DNA of 39,975 nt from an uncultured Eubacteriales bacterium. GTDB taxonomy: Bacteria > Bacillota > Clostridia > Oscillospirales > Oscillospiraceae. A program made the position numbers and the translations under genes. Location: assembly GCA_900549865.1 (NCBI GenBank), contig URPU01000008.1:1-39975 (forward strand). Direction: 5' to 3'. The notes beneath the pieces were generated by a model. That model ran no database searches. It had not been told where the DNA came from and saw only the letters and a program-made list of their open reading frames with translations. Of the stretch, positions 24,381 to 33,393 are shown one piece after another. Positions within the stretch are counted from its first letter, which is position 1, and each line of letters opens with the position of its first letter.

Positions 24381-25373
24381 ATGGGCTACGACGGGAAGCT
24401 TCTGGCACGTGCCAGAGGCGAGCTTGAAAACATACGCGAAAAGAACGCATCCGAGCATGAGCGCCGCACGGCGCTGGTATATGCCCGCGTGCCGGAGATC
24501 GCGCAGATAGACGCGCAGCTTCGCGCGCAGATGGTCCAGCTTGCGCGCCTGACGATATCGCGCGCGGGCGATCTCAAGGAAAAGCTTGCCGCGCTGGAGA
24601 AGGAGAATCTCGACCTGCAGGCGCGCCGGGCGGAGCTTATGTGCGCGCACGGCTTTGCGCAGGACTACCTCGACCCGATATACTCCTGCAAAAAGTGCCG
24701 CGACAGCGGTGTTTATGAAAACGAGCCCTGCGAGTGCCTTGTGCGGCTTTATAATATGGAGCTCACGAAGGAGCTGGGCACGCTTCTGCGCCACGGCAGC
24801 GAAAGCTTTGAAAGCTTCGACCTTTCGCTGTACAGCGCGGAGTACGACCCGCGCTACGGCGTCGTTCCGCGTGAGGCCATGGGCAAGGTGCTGGAGATCT
24901 GCCGCCGCTTTGCCGACAGCTTCCCCAACGTCAACTCCAATCTCCTGCTTCAGGGCGACACCGGCCTTGGCAAGACCTATCTCTCCGCCTGTATCGCGCG
25001 CGTCGTGGCGCAGAAGGGCTGCTCGGTATGCTATGACTCGGCGTCCAGCGCGCTGGAGGCGTATGAGCAGCAGAAGTTCTGCCGCGACAGCGAGGCCGGC
25101 GAGGCCGCAGCCGTGCGCGTGCGCAGGATGCAGGAATGCGACCTTATGATACTCGACGACCTCGGCACGGAGATGGTCACGCCCATGTCCGTCAGCGCGC
25201 TCTATACCCTCATAAACAGCCGCCTTGCCGCCGGAAGGCGGACCATAATAAGCACAAACTGCACCGACGAGGAGCTTGCCCGCCGGTACACACCGCAGAT
25301 ATACTCGCGCATCGCGGGCGAGTTCGTGCGCCTGCCCTTCGCCGGGCGCGACATCCGCCTGCGCGGCCGCTGA
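24381..25373 (+). CDS. DnaC/DnaI-like helicase loader ATPase
   Basis: The 330-residue protein has an N-terminal helical part, a cysteine cluster C103-x-x-C106...C117-x-C119 that probably binds zinc as in DnaI, and an AAA+ domain with Walker A GDTGLGKT at 192-199. Walker B follows in LMILDDLGTE near 254. The ending with P-Q-I-Y-S-R-I-A-G-E is typical of this family. It should load the replicative helicase with DnaD help. GAGAGGCGG precedes the start. The pair dnaD-dnaI is a frequent Clostridia module; here it leads into two metabolic genes with short gaps. Confidence 0.93.
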   Translation: MGYDGKLLARARGELENIREKNASEHERRTALVYARVPEIAQIDAQLRAQMVQLARLTISRAGDLKEKLAALEKENLDLQARRAELMCAHGFAQDYLDPIYSCKKCRDSGVYENEPCECLVRLYNMELTKELGTLLRHGSESFESFDLSLYSAEYDPRYGVVPREAMGKVLEICRRFADSFPNVNSNLLLQGDTGLGKTYLSACIARVVAQKGCSVCYDSASSALEAYEQQKFCRDSEAGEAAAVRVRRMQECDLMILDDLGTEMVTPMSVSALYTLINSRLAAGRRTIISTNCTDEELARRYTPQIYSRIAGEFVRLPFAGRDIRLRGR

Positions 25374-25407
25374 AAGAAAAGCCGAATGAAGAAAGGAGCT
25401 TGACAGC

Positions 25408-26433
25408 ATGCAGCATGAGATCACCAGTGTAATACCCCTGCTGAACGAAAACGGCGACCTGACGGAGCCGGGCTTTGCGAGAAGCCTTCTGCCCGTCTAC
25501 CGCCGGAAGGATATCAAAGCGCCGAAAACGCGCATAAAGGAATGGGATTATTATCTTGTCAGCAACGGGCGCTTCGCCCTTGCGCTGACGGTGGACGACA
25601 ACGGCTATATGGGGCTGGACTCCATTTCCCTGCTCGACTTTGCCGAGGGGTGGGAGATCACGAAAAGCCCGATGAGCTTCATGCCTCTCGGCCGCCTCGC
25701 CATGCCGGAGACGAGCAAGCGCGGCGACGTGCGCCACGGCGGCAAAAAGCACGCCATCAGCTTTGAAAACGACGGCTCCGGCCGCCGCATCCTCACCGCC
25801 CGGATGGACGATTTCGGCCCCGAGGGGGCTATCCTTGCCAATATCGAGCTTTTCGACGAGCCGCAGGACAGCATGGTCATCTGCACGCCATTCGACAAGC
25901 CCGGCCATTTCTACTTCAACCAGAAGATAAACTGTATGCGCGCCAAGGGCTGCGTGACCTACGGCGAGCGCCGCTATGAATTCGACCCCGCGGACAGCTT
26001 CGGCGTTCTCGACTGGGGCCGCGGCGTGTGGACGTATCACAACACGTGGTACTGGGGCAGCGCCTCGTATCATGTGGGCGGTGTGCCCTTCGGCTGGAAC
26101 ATCGGCTACGGCTTCGGCGACTGCTCCGCCGCGACGGAGAACATGCTTTTCTATAACGGCCGTGCGCATAAGCTCAGCCGTGTGCAGTTCAACATCCCCG
26201 GCGGTGAGCGCGACTTCATGTCGCCGTGGACCTTCACCTCGGACGACGGGCGCTTTGAGATGGACTTCACGCCCGTTCTGGACAGGGCCGCCTGCACCGA
26301 CGTCAAGCTCATCAAGTCCGACCAGCATCAGGTGTTTGGCATGTTCACCGGGCGCGCCGTGCTGGACGACGGGACCATAGTTGAGGTCAAGGATTTCCCC
26401 GGCTTTGCCGAAAAGGTCGAAAACAAGTGGTAA
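25408..26433 (+). CDS. DUF2804 domain protein
   Basis: The 341-residue protein matches DUF2804 over its full length: IPLLNENGDLTEPGFA at the start, RRKDIKAPKTRIKEWDYY, the central FDKPGHFYFNQKINCMRAKG, and DWGRGVWTY with the following tryptophan-rich WYWGSAS. It has no signal peptide or membrane segment. The Trp/Tyr-rich beta pattern resembles lipocalin-like or AttH-like folds; the function is unknown. GGAG lies ten bases upstream of the ATG. It is probably cotranscribed with dnaI and the next aminotransferase gene. Confidence 0.88.
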   Translation: MQHEITSVIPLLNENGDLTEPGFARSLLPVYRRKDIKAPKTRIKEWDYYLVSNGRFALALTVDDNGYMGLDSISLLDFAEGWEITKSPMSFMPLGRLAMPETSKRGDVRHGGKKHAISFENDGSGRRILTARMDDFGPEGAILANIELFDEPQDSMVICTPFDKPGHFYFNQKINCMRAKGCVTYGERRYEFDPADSFGVLDWGRGVWTYHNTWYWGSASYHVGGVPFGWNIGYGFGDCSAATENMLFYNGRAHKLSRVQFNIPGGERDFMSPWTFTSDDGRFEMDFTPVLDRAACTDVKLIKSDQHQVFGMFTGRAVLDDGTIVEVKDFPGFAEKVENKW

Positions 26434-26496
26434 GCCCACCGGCGGCGCCGGAAAATATATAAATTCAACATCAAACGAAAAACGGAGGTCTAAGAT

Positions 26497-27774
26497 ATGT
26501 CAAAGCTCTACAGTGAAATGACCCGCAGCGAGCTCATGCATGAGCAGGAGCTGTGCATGGCCGAGCTTGAAGCGCTGAAAGCGCAGGGGCTCAAGCTCAA
26601 CATGGCGCGCGGCAAGCCCGGCCGTGAGCAGCTGGACATGGTCAGCGATATTCTCACCGTCCTCACCGACGCGGACGACTGCTTCTCCGACGGGGTGGAC
26701 GCCAGAAACTACGGCGAGCTTGCCGGCCTCAAGGAAGCGCGTGAGCTTTTCGCCGGTATTCTCGGCTGCAAGGCTGAGGAGTGCATCGTCGGCGGTAACT
26801 CATCGCTCCAGCTTATGTATGACGCCGTTTCAAAGGCGTATACTCACGGCCTCAATCACGCCGCCTGCCCGTGGCACAAGCTTGAAAAGGTAAAATGGCT
26901 CTGCCCCGCCCCCGGCTATGACAGGCACTTCAAGATCACCGAATCCTTCGGCCTTGAGCTTGTCACCGTGCCCATGACCCCGGCCGGTCCCGACATGGAC
27001 GCCGTGGAGGAGCTTATAAAGGATCCCGCCGTGAAGGGCATGTGGTGCGTGCCGAAGTACTCCAACCCCGACGGCATAATCTACTCCGCCGACACCGTCC
27101 GGCGCATCGCCGCGATGAAGCCCGCCGCGCCCGACTTCATGCTCATGTGGGACAACGCCTACTGCGTGCATGAGTTTGACGGCGACTATGTCTCCTTCCC
27201 CGACATCATCTCCCTCTGCCGCGAGGCCGGAAACCCCGACATGGTGTACGAGTTCGCCTCCACCTCCAAGATCACCTTCCCCGGCGCGGGCATATCCGTC
27301 ATGGCAAGCTCCGTGGATAATATAGAGCGCGTGAAGAAGCTCATGGGCGTGCAGATGATCTCCTATGACAAGATAAACCAGCTTCGCCATGTGCGCTATC
27401 TCAAGGATAAGGAGCACACCCTTGCCCTGATGAAGAAGCACGCCGCCATCCTCGGCCCGAAGTTCAAATGCGTGCTCTCCCACCTGAATGAGGAGATATC
27501 CCCGCTGGGCATCGCCCAGTGGCAGGAGCCGAAGGGCGGATATTTCGTGTCCGTGTACACTCTGCCCGGCCTTGCCAGGCGCACGCTGGCGCTGTGCAAG
27601 GAGGCCGGCGTCGTCATGACCGGCGCAGGCGCGACCTACCCCTACGGTGTTGACCCCAGCGATTCCAACATCCGCATCGCGCCGTCCTTCCCCTCGACGG
27701 AGGAGCTGGACAAGGCCATGCACATTTTCTGCGTGTGCCTGCGCGCCGCGGCGCTGGAAAAGCTCCTCGCCTGA
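26497..27774 (+). CDS. Aspartate aminotransferase, type Ic (Aminotran_MocR family)
   Basis: The 425-residue PLP enzyme has the start pattern LKLNMARGKPGREQLDM, characteristic of the type Ic aspartate aminotransferases. Other motifs are NYGELAGLKEARELFA, the CVPKYSNPDG segment, WDNAYCVHEF, and the PLP lysine Lys258 in S-T-S-K-I-T-F-P-G-A-G. It should transfer the amino group between aspartate and 2-oxoglutarate. GGAGG precedes the ATG by nine bases. The gene is the last in the plus-strand run beginning with dnaD. Its terminator is the palindrome at 27812-27842. Confidence 0.9.
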   Translation: MSKLYSEMTRSELMHEQELCMAELEALKAQGLKLNMARGKPGREQLDMVSDILTVLTDADDCFSDGVDARNYGELAGLKEARELFAGILGCKAEECIVGGNSSLQLMYDAVSKAYTHGLNHAACPWHKLEKVKWLCPAPGYDRHFKITESFGLELVTVPMTPAGPDMDAVEELIKDPAVKGMWCVPKYSNPDGIIYSADTVRRIAAMKPAAPDFMLMWDNAYCVHEFDGDYVSFPDIISLCREAGNPDMVYEFASTSKITFPGAGISVMASSVDNIERVKKLMGVQMISYDKINQLRHVRYLKDKEHTLALMKKHAAILGPKFKCVLSHLNEEISPLGIAQWQEPKGGYFVSVYTLPGLARRTLALCKEAGVVMTGAGATYPYGVDPSDSNIRIAPSFPSTEELDKAMHIFCVCLRAAALEKLLA

Positions 27775-27811
27775 CGTTTTGGCGTTTTGGCTGTTATAGG
27801 TATAACGAAAA

Positions 27812-27842
27812 ATTCCCTCGGATCCAGCGGATCCGAGGGAAT
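27812..27842. terminator. Palindromic terminator, left copy
   Basis: ATTCCCTCGGATCC, an AGC loop and GGATCCGAGGGAAT form a perfect 14-bp stem. A second identical copy lies exactly 240 bases downstream. The A-tract before it serves minus-strand termination; the T-tract expected after it on the plus side is interrupted by the mobile repeat. Confidence 0.85.
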
Positions 27843-27846
27843 GATT

Positions 27847-28049
27847 AGACTGTCGAAAAAGTGGCTTTGCCGCTTTTTCGAGAAAGCTTCGCTGCGTTCT
27901 GCGCCTCTGTTGTCCGCTGATAGCGGACAATTCGACGCTCACTCCGCGCAAAGTGTTTTCCGCCACGCACATGTCGCGGCAGAAAACGTATAATACTGCT
28001 TTCGCGTCTGCGGACGCGAAACTCTGCGAGGCTTTTTTTGACAAGCTGA
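27847..28049 (+). mobile_element. Hairpin-rich non-coding mobile repeat (MITE-like), about 203 bp
   Basis: The 203-bp element lies between two perfect copies of a 37- to 38-base sequence (27809-27846 and 28049-28086) that contain the terminator palindrome, as a long target duplication would. Its ends are imperfect inverted repeats: AGACTGTCGAAAAAG on the left and, reverse-complemented, TCAGCTTGTCAAAAAAAG on the right. Internally it has strong stem-loops at 27855-27879 (11 bp), 27910-27930 (9 bp) and 28000-28021 (9 bp), plus an interrupted one at 27955-27987. No open frame of note is present. An identical 53-base end occurs inverted at 39923-39975. It is likely moved in trans by a transposase encoded elsewhere. 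Confidence 0.78.
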
Positions 28050-28051
28050 AA

Positions 28052-28082
28052 ATTCCCTCGGATCCAGCGGATCCGAGGGAAT
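28052..28082. terminator. Palindromic terminator, right copy
   Basis: This is a perfect second copy of the 14-bp-stem palindrome, flanked by AAAA on the left and ATGATTTTTC on the right. It probably ends minus-strand transcription of the aminotransferase whose stop codon is at 28100. Confidence 0.85.
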
Positions 28083-28099
28083 GATTTTTCTTCCGGTAT

Positions 28100-29284
28100 T
28101 TACTTGAGGTTGCTTTCGATGACCTTTGCCAGTCTCTTGATGCCCTCTTCGATCCTCTCGTCGGGCATGCAGGAGTAGTTGAGTCTCATGCAGTGGTGGT
28201 TGTTGCCGTTGGGGAAGAAGCCGATGCCGGGCACGTACGCCACGTTCTGCGCAAGCGCCTGCGTCGCCATGACCTTCGTGTCGATATAATCAGGCAGCTC
28301 CGCCCAGGTGAACAGACCGCCGTCGGGAACGGTGTACTTGACTTCCTTCGGGAAGTACTTGGCCATCGCGTCCATCATGACGTTGCAGCGGTGCTCATAC
28401 ACGGCACGCACGGTCTCCACATGCGCGTCAAGGTCGAACATGTCGATGAACTTGGACACGACCATCATCGTGACGGTGGAGGTCTGAAGGACCGCGGCCT
28501 GCGCGATGAGGTTTATCTTCTCAACGATCTCCTTGCTCGCGCACATCCACGCCAGACGGTATCCGGGGGCGAGGATCTTCGAGAAGGTGCCGAGGTAGAC
28601 GACAAGGCCCTTGGTGTCCATGCTCTTGAGGGAGGGCAGGTACTCGCCCTTGTAGCGCAGCTCGCCGTAGGGGTTGTCCTCAAGCACGATGACCTCGTAC
28701 TTGTTGACGATCTCCATGAACTTCTTGCGGCGCTCGAGAGACCAGGTGCGGCCGCTGGGGTTCTGGAAGTCGGGGATGACGTAGATCATTTTGACGTTCT
28801 CGGTCGTGGCGAGGATCTTGTCCAGCTCTTCCATGATCATGCCGCCGTCATCGGTGGGAACTTCCTTGAATCTGGGCTGGCTGAGCTTGAACGCGTTAAT
28901 GGCGCCGAGGTAGGACGGGCTCTCCATCAGCACGTAGTCGCCGGGGTTGACGAACAGGCGTGCGGCAAAGTCCAGACCCTGCTGGCTGCCGGCGGTCATG
29001 ATGATATGCTCCGGATCCGTGTGGATGCCGTTCTTGGCAAGCAGACGGTCGGCGATCTGCTCTCTGAGTCTCAGCAGGCCGTCGGTCGGGCCGTACTGCA
29101 ATGCGGCGCGGCCGTTCTCATCCATAACGGCGTCGGTGGCCGCCTTTATCTTGTCCACGGGGAAAAGCTCCGGCGCGGGCAGGCCGCCGGCGAAGGAGAT
29201 GATCTCAGGCTTGTTGACGAGCGCGAGAAGCTCACGGATGTCGGAAGCCTTGATGTCGTTCATTCTTTCTGCGAAATTAACCAT
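28100..29284 (-). CDS. PLP-dependent aminotransferase (2-aminoadipate/aromatic type, no HTH)
   Basis: The 394-residue fold type I enzyme starts with FAERMNDIKASDIRELL and the motif IISFAGGLPAPELFP. It has the GSQQGLDFAARL segment, VIPDFQNPSG, and the PLP lysine Lys236 in G-T-F-S-K-I-L-A-P-G-Y-R. These are hallmarks of the LysN/2-aminoadipate and multisubstrate aminotransferase group related to the C-terminal domain of MocR regulators. No DNA-binding domain is present. The substrate may be branched-chain, aromatic or aminoadipate amino acids; sequence alone does not decide. AGGAGGG lies five bases before the ATG. It is monocistronic, with its own promoter and terminator. Confidence 0.9.
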   Translation of the reverse strand: MVNFAERMNDIKASDIRELLALVNKPEIISFAGGLPAPELFPVDKIKAATDAVMDENGRAALQYGPTDGLLRLREQIADRLLAKNGIHTDPEHIIMTAGSQQGLDFAARLFVNPGDYVLMESPSYLGAINAFKLSQPRFKEVPTDDGGMIMEELDKILATTENVKMIYVIPDFQNPSGRTWSLERRKKFMEIVNKYEVIVLEDNPYGELRYKGEYLPSLKSMDTKGLVVYLGTFSKILAPGYRLAWMCASKEIVEKINLIAQAAVLQTSTVTMMVVSKFIDMFDLDAHVETVRAVYEHRCNVMMDAMAKYFPKEVKYTVPDGGLFTWAELPDYIDTKVMATQALAQNVAYVPGIGFFPNGNNHHCMRLNYSCMPDERIEEGIKRLAKVIESNLK

Positions 29285-29339
29285 ATTACCCTCCTGAATA
29301 AAATGTATTTTTACCTATATTAAATTTTCACCTGTGTTG

Positions 29340-29368
29340 AGGATATCACATTTTTGGCGGATTGTAAA
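29340..29368 (-). promoter_or_regulatory. Promoter of the aminotransferase gene
   Basis: On the minus strand TTTACA (29363-29368) is followed after 17 bases by TATCCT (29340-29345) with a TGA extension just upstream of the -10 box. Confidence 0.55.
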
Positions 29369-29427
29369 CAGGCTTTGCCCCCGAAAGATTGTTAAAATCC
29401 CTCCAAAACGCGCATTTGCGCCCCGAC

Positions 29428-29456
29428 TTGAAACAAAGCGGAATAACATATATAAT
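29428..29456 (+). promoter_or_regulatory. Promoter of the yyaL-like gene
   Basis: TTGAAA (29428-29433), a 17-base spacer and a perfect TATAAT (29451-29456) lie 56 bases before the start codon. Confidence 0.75.
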
Positions 29457-29512
29457 ATGAAAGAAAATAGCACTGTATATACTTTTTATTACGGAATTAC
29501 GGAGGCGGCGGC

Positions 29513-31492
29513 ATGAGCAACGCTCTCATACATGAAACATCACCATATCTTCTCTCCCACGCGAATGACCCTGTCGATTGGTATCCTTGGGGCGAGGCCG
29601 CGTTTGAAAAGGCGCGGCGCGAGGACAAGCCCGTTTTCCTCTCCATCGGATACTCCACCTGCCACTGGTGCCACGTGATGGCGCAGGAATCCTTCCGCGA
29701 CAAGGATACAGCGGCGCTGCTGAACCGGTACTACGTCGCCGTGAAGGTGGACCGGGAGGAGCGGCCAGACGTGGACAGCGTATATATGTCGGCCTGCATC
29801 GCCCTCAACGGCAGCGGCGGCTGGCCGCTGACGGTCGTCATGACGCCGCAGCAGCAGCCCTTCTTCGTCTCCACATATATCCCGCGCGGCAGCGGGGCGC
29901 AGCCGGGGCTTTTGAAGCTTCTGGGCGTGATCGCGGACAAGTGGGCGCATGACCGCGCCGCGCTTTATAAGACCTCCGGCGACGTGTGCGCCTATCTCAC
30001 GCGCTCTGGCGGGGCGGGCGCCGTCTCCGCGCCCGGCCGGGAATTCGCCGCACGCGCCGCGGCCCGGCTTTCGGCCGCGTTCGACGCGGAATACGGCGGC
30101 TTCGGCCCCGCGCCGAAGTTCCCGATGCCGCAGAACCTCATCTTCCTGATGCGCTATGCCGCGCTGTCCGGGGATAAGGCCGCGCGCGCCGTGGTGGAGG
30201 ATACGCTTAAGGCGATGTACAAGGGCGGCATATTCGACCACTTCGGCGGCGGCTTCGCGCGCTACTCCACCGACAGGGAGTGGCTGGCCCCGCACTTTGA
30301 AAAGACGCTGTGCGACAACGCGCTTCTCACCTTCGCCTACACCGAGGCGTGGCAGTCGGGCCACATGGCGCTGTACCGCTACGTCGCGGAGGCGACGCTG
30401 GACTACTGTATGCGTGAGCTTGCCGCGCCCGGCGGCGGGTACTTCTGCGCGCAGGATGCGGACAGCGGCGGCGAGGAGGGGGCATATTACCTCTTCACGC
30501 CGGACGAGGTGAAGAAGGTCCTCGGCGAGGACGCGGGGCGGCACTTCTGCGAATGCTATGACATCACCGCCGAGGGCAACTTCCGCGGCAAGAGCATCCC
30601 CAACCTCCTTCTCAACACGCGCTGGAACCTTCTGCCCGAGGGCTACGACGACTTCCGGGAGGAGCTGCGCATGTACCGCAGTGCGCGCATGGAGCTGAAC
30701 ACCGACAAAAAGATACTCACCGCCGCGAACGGCCTTATGCTGATGGCGCTCTCGCGCGCCGCGCGCGCCTTTTCCGATGCGCGCTATCTCGCCGCGGCGC
30801 GGGAGCTGGCGGCGTTCATGGAGGCCTCGCTCTTCCGCGACGGGGCGCTGATGGCCTGCCTGTGCGGCGGGGTGCTGAAGCTTCCCGCGCAGCTTGACGA
30901 CCTTGTTTTCTACGCGCTGGGGCTGACGGAGCTTTACGCCGCCGATTATGACCCCGCGCATATCCTCGCCGCGCAGCGCCTCGCGCGCGAGGTGACGGCG
31001 CACTTTTCCGACGGAAATGGCGCGTATTACCGCACCGCCGACACGGCGGAAAAGCTTATCACGCGCCCGCTTGAGATCATCGACGGCGCGCTTCCCTCCG
31101 GCAGCAGCGGCGCGGCCGTTCTGTTCGACACGCTTTTCCGCCTGACGGGGGATGTCTCGATGCGGCAGGCGCGCGACGGGCTTCTTTCGCGCATATGCGG
31201 CTATACGGAAAAGGTGCCAGAGGCAAGCGCGTTCGCACTGTGCGCGCTGCTCTCCGCCGTGTACCCGGCGAAGGAAATACTCTGCGCCGCGCCGGATGAG
31301 GCCGTGCCGGAGCTTTTGAAGGCCGTCACTGCGCGCTATTCGCCGGAGCTGACGGTGCTTTTGAAGTCGCCCGCGCGCGCCGGGGCGCTTGCCTCCGCCG
31401 CGCCGTTTACCGACTCGGCGCAGCCAAAGGACGGCAAGGCCGCCTTCTATATCTGCGAAAATGGTGCGTGCCGCGAGGGCGTCGCCCTGTAA
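29513..31492 (+). CDS. Thioredoxin domain protein, YyaL/DUF255 (SPATA20) family
   Basis: The 659-residue protein opens with the family motif NALIHETSPYLLSHANDPVD, then W-Y-P-W-G. The DUF255 thioredoxin-like domain (about 1-165) has C50-H-W-C53-H-V-M in place of the classic CxxC. The rest is an (alpha/alpha)6-barrel-like region with GGIFDHFGGGFARYS and HFEKTLCDNA, followed by AQDADSGGEEGAYY. Members occur from bacteria to mammals; the bacterial role is unclear, though the barrel resembles N-acylglucosamine epimerases. GGAGG lies seven bases before the ATG. It is flanked by its own promoter and a strong terminator, so it is monocistronic. The C-terminal 150 residues are alanine-rich and less conserved. 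Confidence 0.92.
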   Translation: MSNALIHETSPYLLSHANDPVDWYPWGEAAFEKARREDKPVFLSIGYSTCHWCHVMAQESFRDKDTAALLNRYYVAVKVDREERPDVDSVYMSACIALNGSGGWPLTVVMTPQQQPFFVSTYIPRGSGAQPGLLKLLGVIADKWAHDRAALYKTSGDVCAYLTRSGGAGAVSAPGREFAARAAARLSAAFDAEYGGFGPAPKFPMPQNLIFLMRYAALSGDKAARAVVEDTLKAMYKGGIFDHFGGGFARYSTDREWLAPHFEKTLCDNALLTFAYTEAWQSGHMALYRYVAEATLDYCMRELAAPGGGYFCAQDADSGGEEGAYYLFTPDEVKKVLGEDAGRHFCECYDITAEGNFRGKSIPNLLLNTRWNLLPEGYDDFREELRMYRSARMELNTDKKILTAANGLMLMALSRAARAFSDARYLAAARELAAFMEASLFRDGALMACLCGGVLKLPAQLDDLVFYALGLTELYAADYDPAHILAAQRLAREVTAHFSDGNGAYYRTADTAEKLITRPLEIIDGALPSGSSGAAVLFDTLFRLTGDVSMRQARDGLLSRICGYTEKVPEASAFALCALLSAVYPAKEILCAAPDEAVPELLKAVTARYSPELTVLLKSPARAGALASAAPFTDSAQPKDGKAAFYICENGACREGVAL

Positions 31493-31510
31493 CGGCACAT
31501 ACAAATATTT

Positions 31511-31540
31511 CAGGCCGGAGAGGATCAACTCTCCGGCCTG
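31511..31540. terminator. Bidirectional terminator between yyaL-like gene and pepF
   Basis: CAGGCCGGAGAG, a six-base loop and CTCTCCGGCCTG form a perfect 12-bp stem between two convergent genes. TTTC follows on the plus side and an A/T-rich stretch on the other. Confidence 0.85.
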
Positions 31541-31558
31541 TTTCGGTCATGCCATATT

Positions 31559-33364
31559 TTATTCTTCCAAGGTTTTCTTCAGCTCGTCTATAAGCTCGCC
31601 GAAGAGGGCGAGGGCGGAATCCACAGGCCCCGCCGTGCTCATATCCACACCCGCTATTTTCAGCAGGGATAGCGGGTCGGCGCTGCTTCCGGCGGAGAGG
31701 AAGCGCTTATAGTCCGCCACGGCGCTCTCACCCTCGGCAAGGATGCGGTTGGCGATGGCGACGGCGGCGGAAAAGCCTGTGGCGTACTGGAACACGTAGT
31801 AATCATAGAAAAAGTGCGGTATGCGCGCCCATTCCAGCGCGATCTCATCATCGGAGACCATGTCCGGCCCGAAGTAGAGCTTGTTCAGCGCGAGGTATTT
31901 TTCGCACAGCGCATCCGCCGTCAGCGCCGCGCCCGCCTCGCTCATGCGGCCCATCTCCAGCTCGAACTCGGCGAACATCGTCTGGCGGTACACCGTGCCC
32001 TTGAACTGGTCGAGAAAGTGGTTTATCAAATACGCCCGCTCACGCTTATCCTGCGTCCTGCCGAGGAGATAGCGCATCAGCAGCACCTCGTTGCAGGTGG
32101 AGGCGACCTCCGCCACAAATATGACGTAGTCGGACGTGCACACGGGCTGGTGCTTGCAGCTGTGCCAGCTGTGCAGGGCGTGCCCCATCTCATGGGCGAT
32201 GGTGAACATGCTGTCCAGCGTGTCCTTGTGGTTCAGCAGCACATACGGGTGCGGCCGGGAGGAGCCGGAGGAATACGCCCCGCCGCGCTTGCCCTGATTT
32301 TCGTATACGTCTATCCACCGCTCGCTGAAGCCCTTTTCAAGAAGCGCCGTATAGTCCGCGCCCAGCACGGCAAGCGCGTCGAGCACCGTGGCCTTCGCCT
32401 CTGCATAGCCTATCTTCTCCGCCGCGTCCGGCACTATCGGGGTGTAGACGTCGTACATGTGCAGCTCATCCACGCCCAGCAGCTTCTTACGCAGCGCGAC
32501 GTAGCGGTACATCTTGTCCATATTGGCGTGCACGGCCTCTATAAGATTCGTGTATACCTCCTGCGGCACCTCCGTCGCGTCCAGCGCGGCGGCAAGCGTC
32601 GTGGGATATTTCCGCGCCTGCGCGAAGAAGCGGAGCTGCTTGAACTGCCCGTCCAGCGTCGCGGCGACGGTGTTCTTATATTCGCCGAGGCGGCTGTAAT
32701 ACGTCCTGAACGCGTTCTCGCGCAGGACCCTGTCCGCGCTTTCAAGCAGCGGCACGAAGGTCTCGTTCGTCAGCGCGTGCTCCACCCCGGCGGCGTCCTT
32801 CACCGCGGGGAAGCTCAGATCCGCGTTTCTGAACACGCTGCACACATTGTCCGGCGTCTGCGCCATTTCGCCTGCCGCGGCCAGCAGCGTCTCCTCCGCG
32901 GCGGAAAGCGTGTGCGCGGCCATGCGGCGGATGCGGTATATGCTGCGGCGGTATACGCCAAGCTCCGGCGCGGCGGTGAAAAACTGCGCTATCTTCTCCT
33001 CCGGGATGGCGATGATCTCCGGCGTTGCGAAGGCCGCCGCGCTGGACGCCGCGACGTATATGCCGACGGCCTTGCCGCGCATGTCCAGATAGACGGCGTT
33101 GCCCGTGTCCTGGTCGCTCTTGCAGCTTGCATAGCCCAGCAGCATCCCAAGGCGCACGTCGGCCTCGTCCTCCAGCCGGAAGAACTCCAGCAGCGTCTGC
33201 GCGCCCTCGCCAAGCCGCCCGGCGTATGCCGCTATCCTCTCCGGCAGCGCTTTCAGCGCCTCATACTCCGCGTTCCACGCCGCGTCGTCCGCGTACATGT
33301 CCGCAAGGTTCCATGTGTATTTCTCGGGTATCTCTTCCCGCTTCGGTATCGTGTTGACTGCCAT
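31559..33364 (-). CDS. pepF: Oligoendopeptidase F (M3 family)
   Basis: The 601-residue zinc peptidase carries H391-E-M-G-H395, followed by H-S-W as usual for M3B peptidases, and the third ligand in a downstream S-T-C-N-E-V motif. The N-terminus (PKREEIPEKYTWNLADMY) is typical of PepF. It degrades oligopeptides of about 7 to 17 residues in the cytosol; no signal peptide is seen. The ATG at 33364 has AGGAGGG six bases upstream. It is monocistronic, with a clear promoter at 33394-33422. Confidence 0.96.
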   Translation of the reverse strand: MAVNTIPKREEIPEKYTWNLADMYADDAAWNAEYEALKALPERIAAYAGRLGEGAQTLLEFFRLEDEADVRLGMLLGYASCKSDQDTGNAVYLDMRGKAVGIYVAASSAAAFATPEIIAIPEEKIAQFFTAAPELGVYRRSIYRIRRMAAHTLSAAEETLLAAAGEMAQTPDNVCSVFRNADLSFPAVKDAAGVEHALTNETFVPLLESADRVLRENAFRTYYSRLGEYKNTVAATLDGQFKQLRFFAQARKYPTTLAAALDATEVPQEVYTNLIEAVHANMDKMYRYVALRKKLLGVDELHMYDVYTPIVPDAAEKIGYAEAKATVLDALAVLGADYTALLEKGFSERWIDVYENQGKRGGAYSSGSSRPHPYVLLNHKDTLDSMFTIAHEMGHALHSWHSCKHQPVCTSDYVIFVAEVASTCNEVLLMRYLLGRTQDKRERAYLINHFLDQFKGTVYRQTMFAEFELEMGRMSEAGAALTADALCEKYLALNKLYFGPDMVSDDEIALEWARIPHFFYDYYVFQYATGFSAAVAIANRILAEGESAVADYKRFLSAGSSADPLSLLKIAGVDMSTAGPVDSALALFGELIDELKKTLEE

Positions 33365-33393
33365 ATGGCCCTCCTGATGAATCATTTTGCCCT

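Noticed and set aside
27812..28082. CRISPR array
   Set aside because: There are only two copies of the palindrome, 240 bases apart, with a structured element between them; no regular short spacers.
29540..31528. Long minus-strand open frame (662 codons) opposite the yyaL-like gene
   Set aside because: It is antisense to a gene with clear family motifs, has Arg/Ala/Gly-rich composition typical of reverse frames in GC-rich DNA, and no good ribosome binding site.
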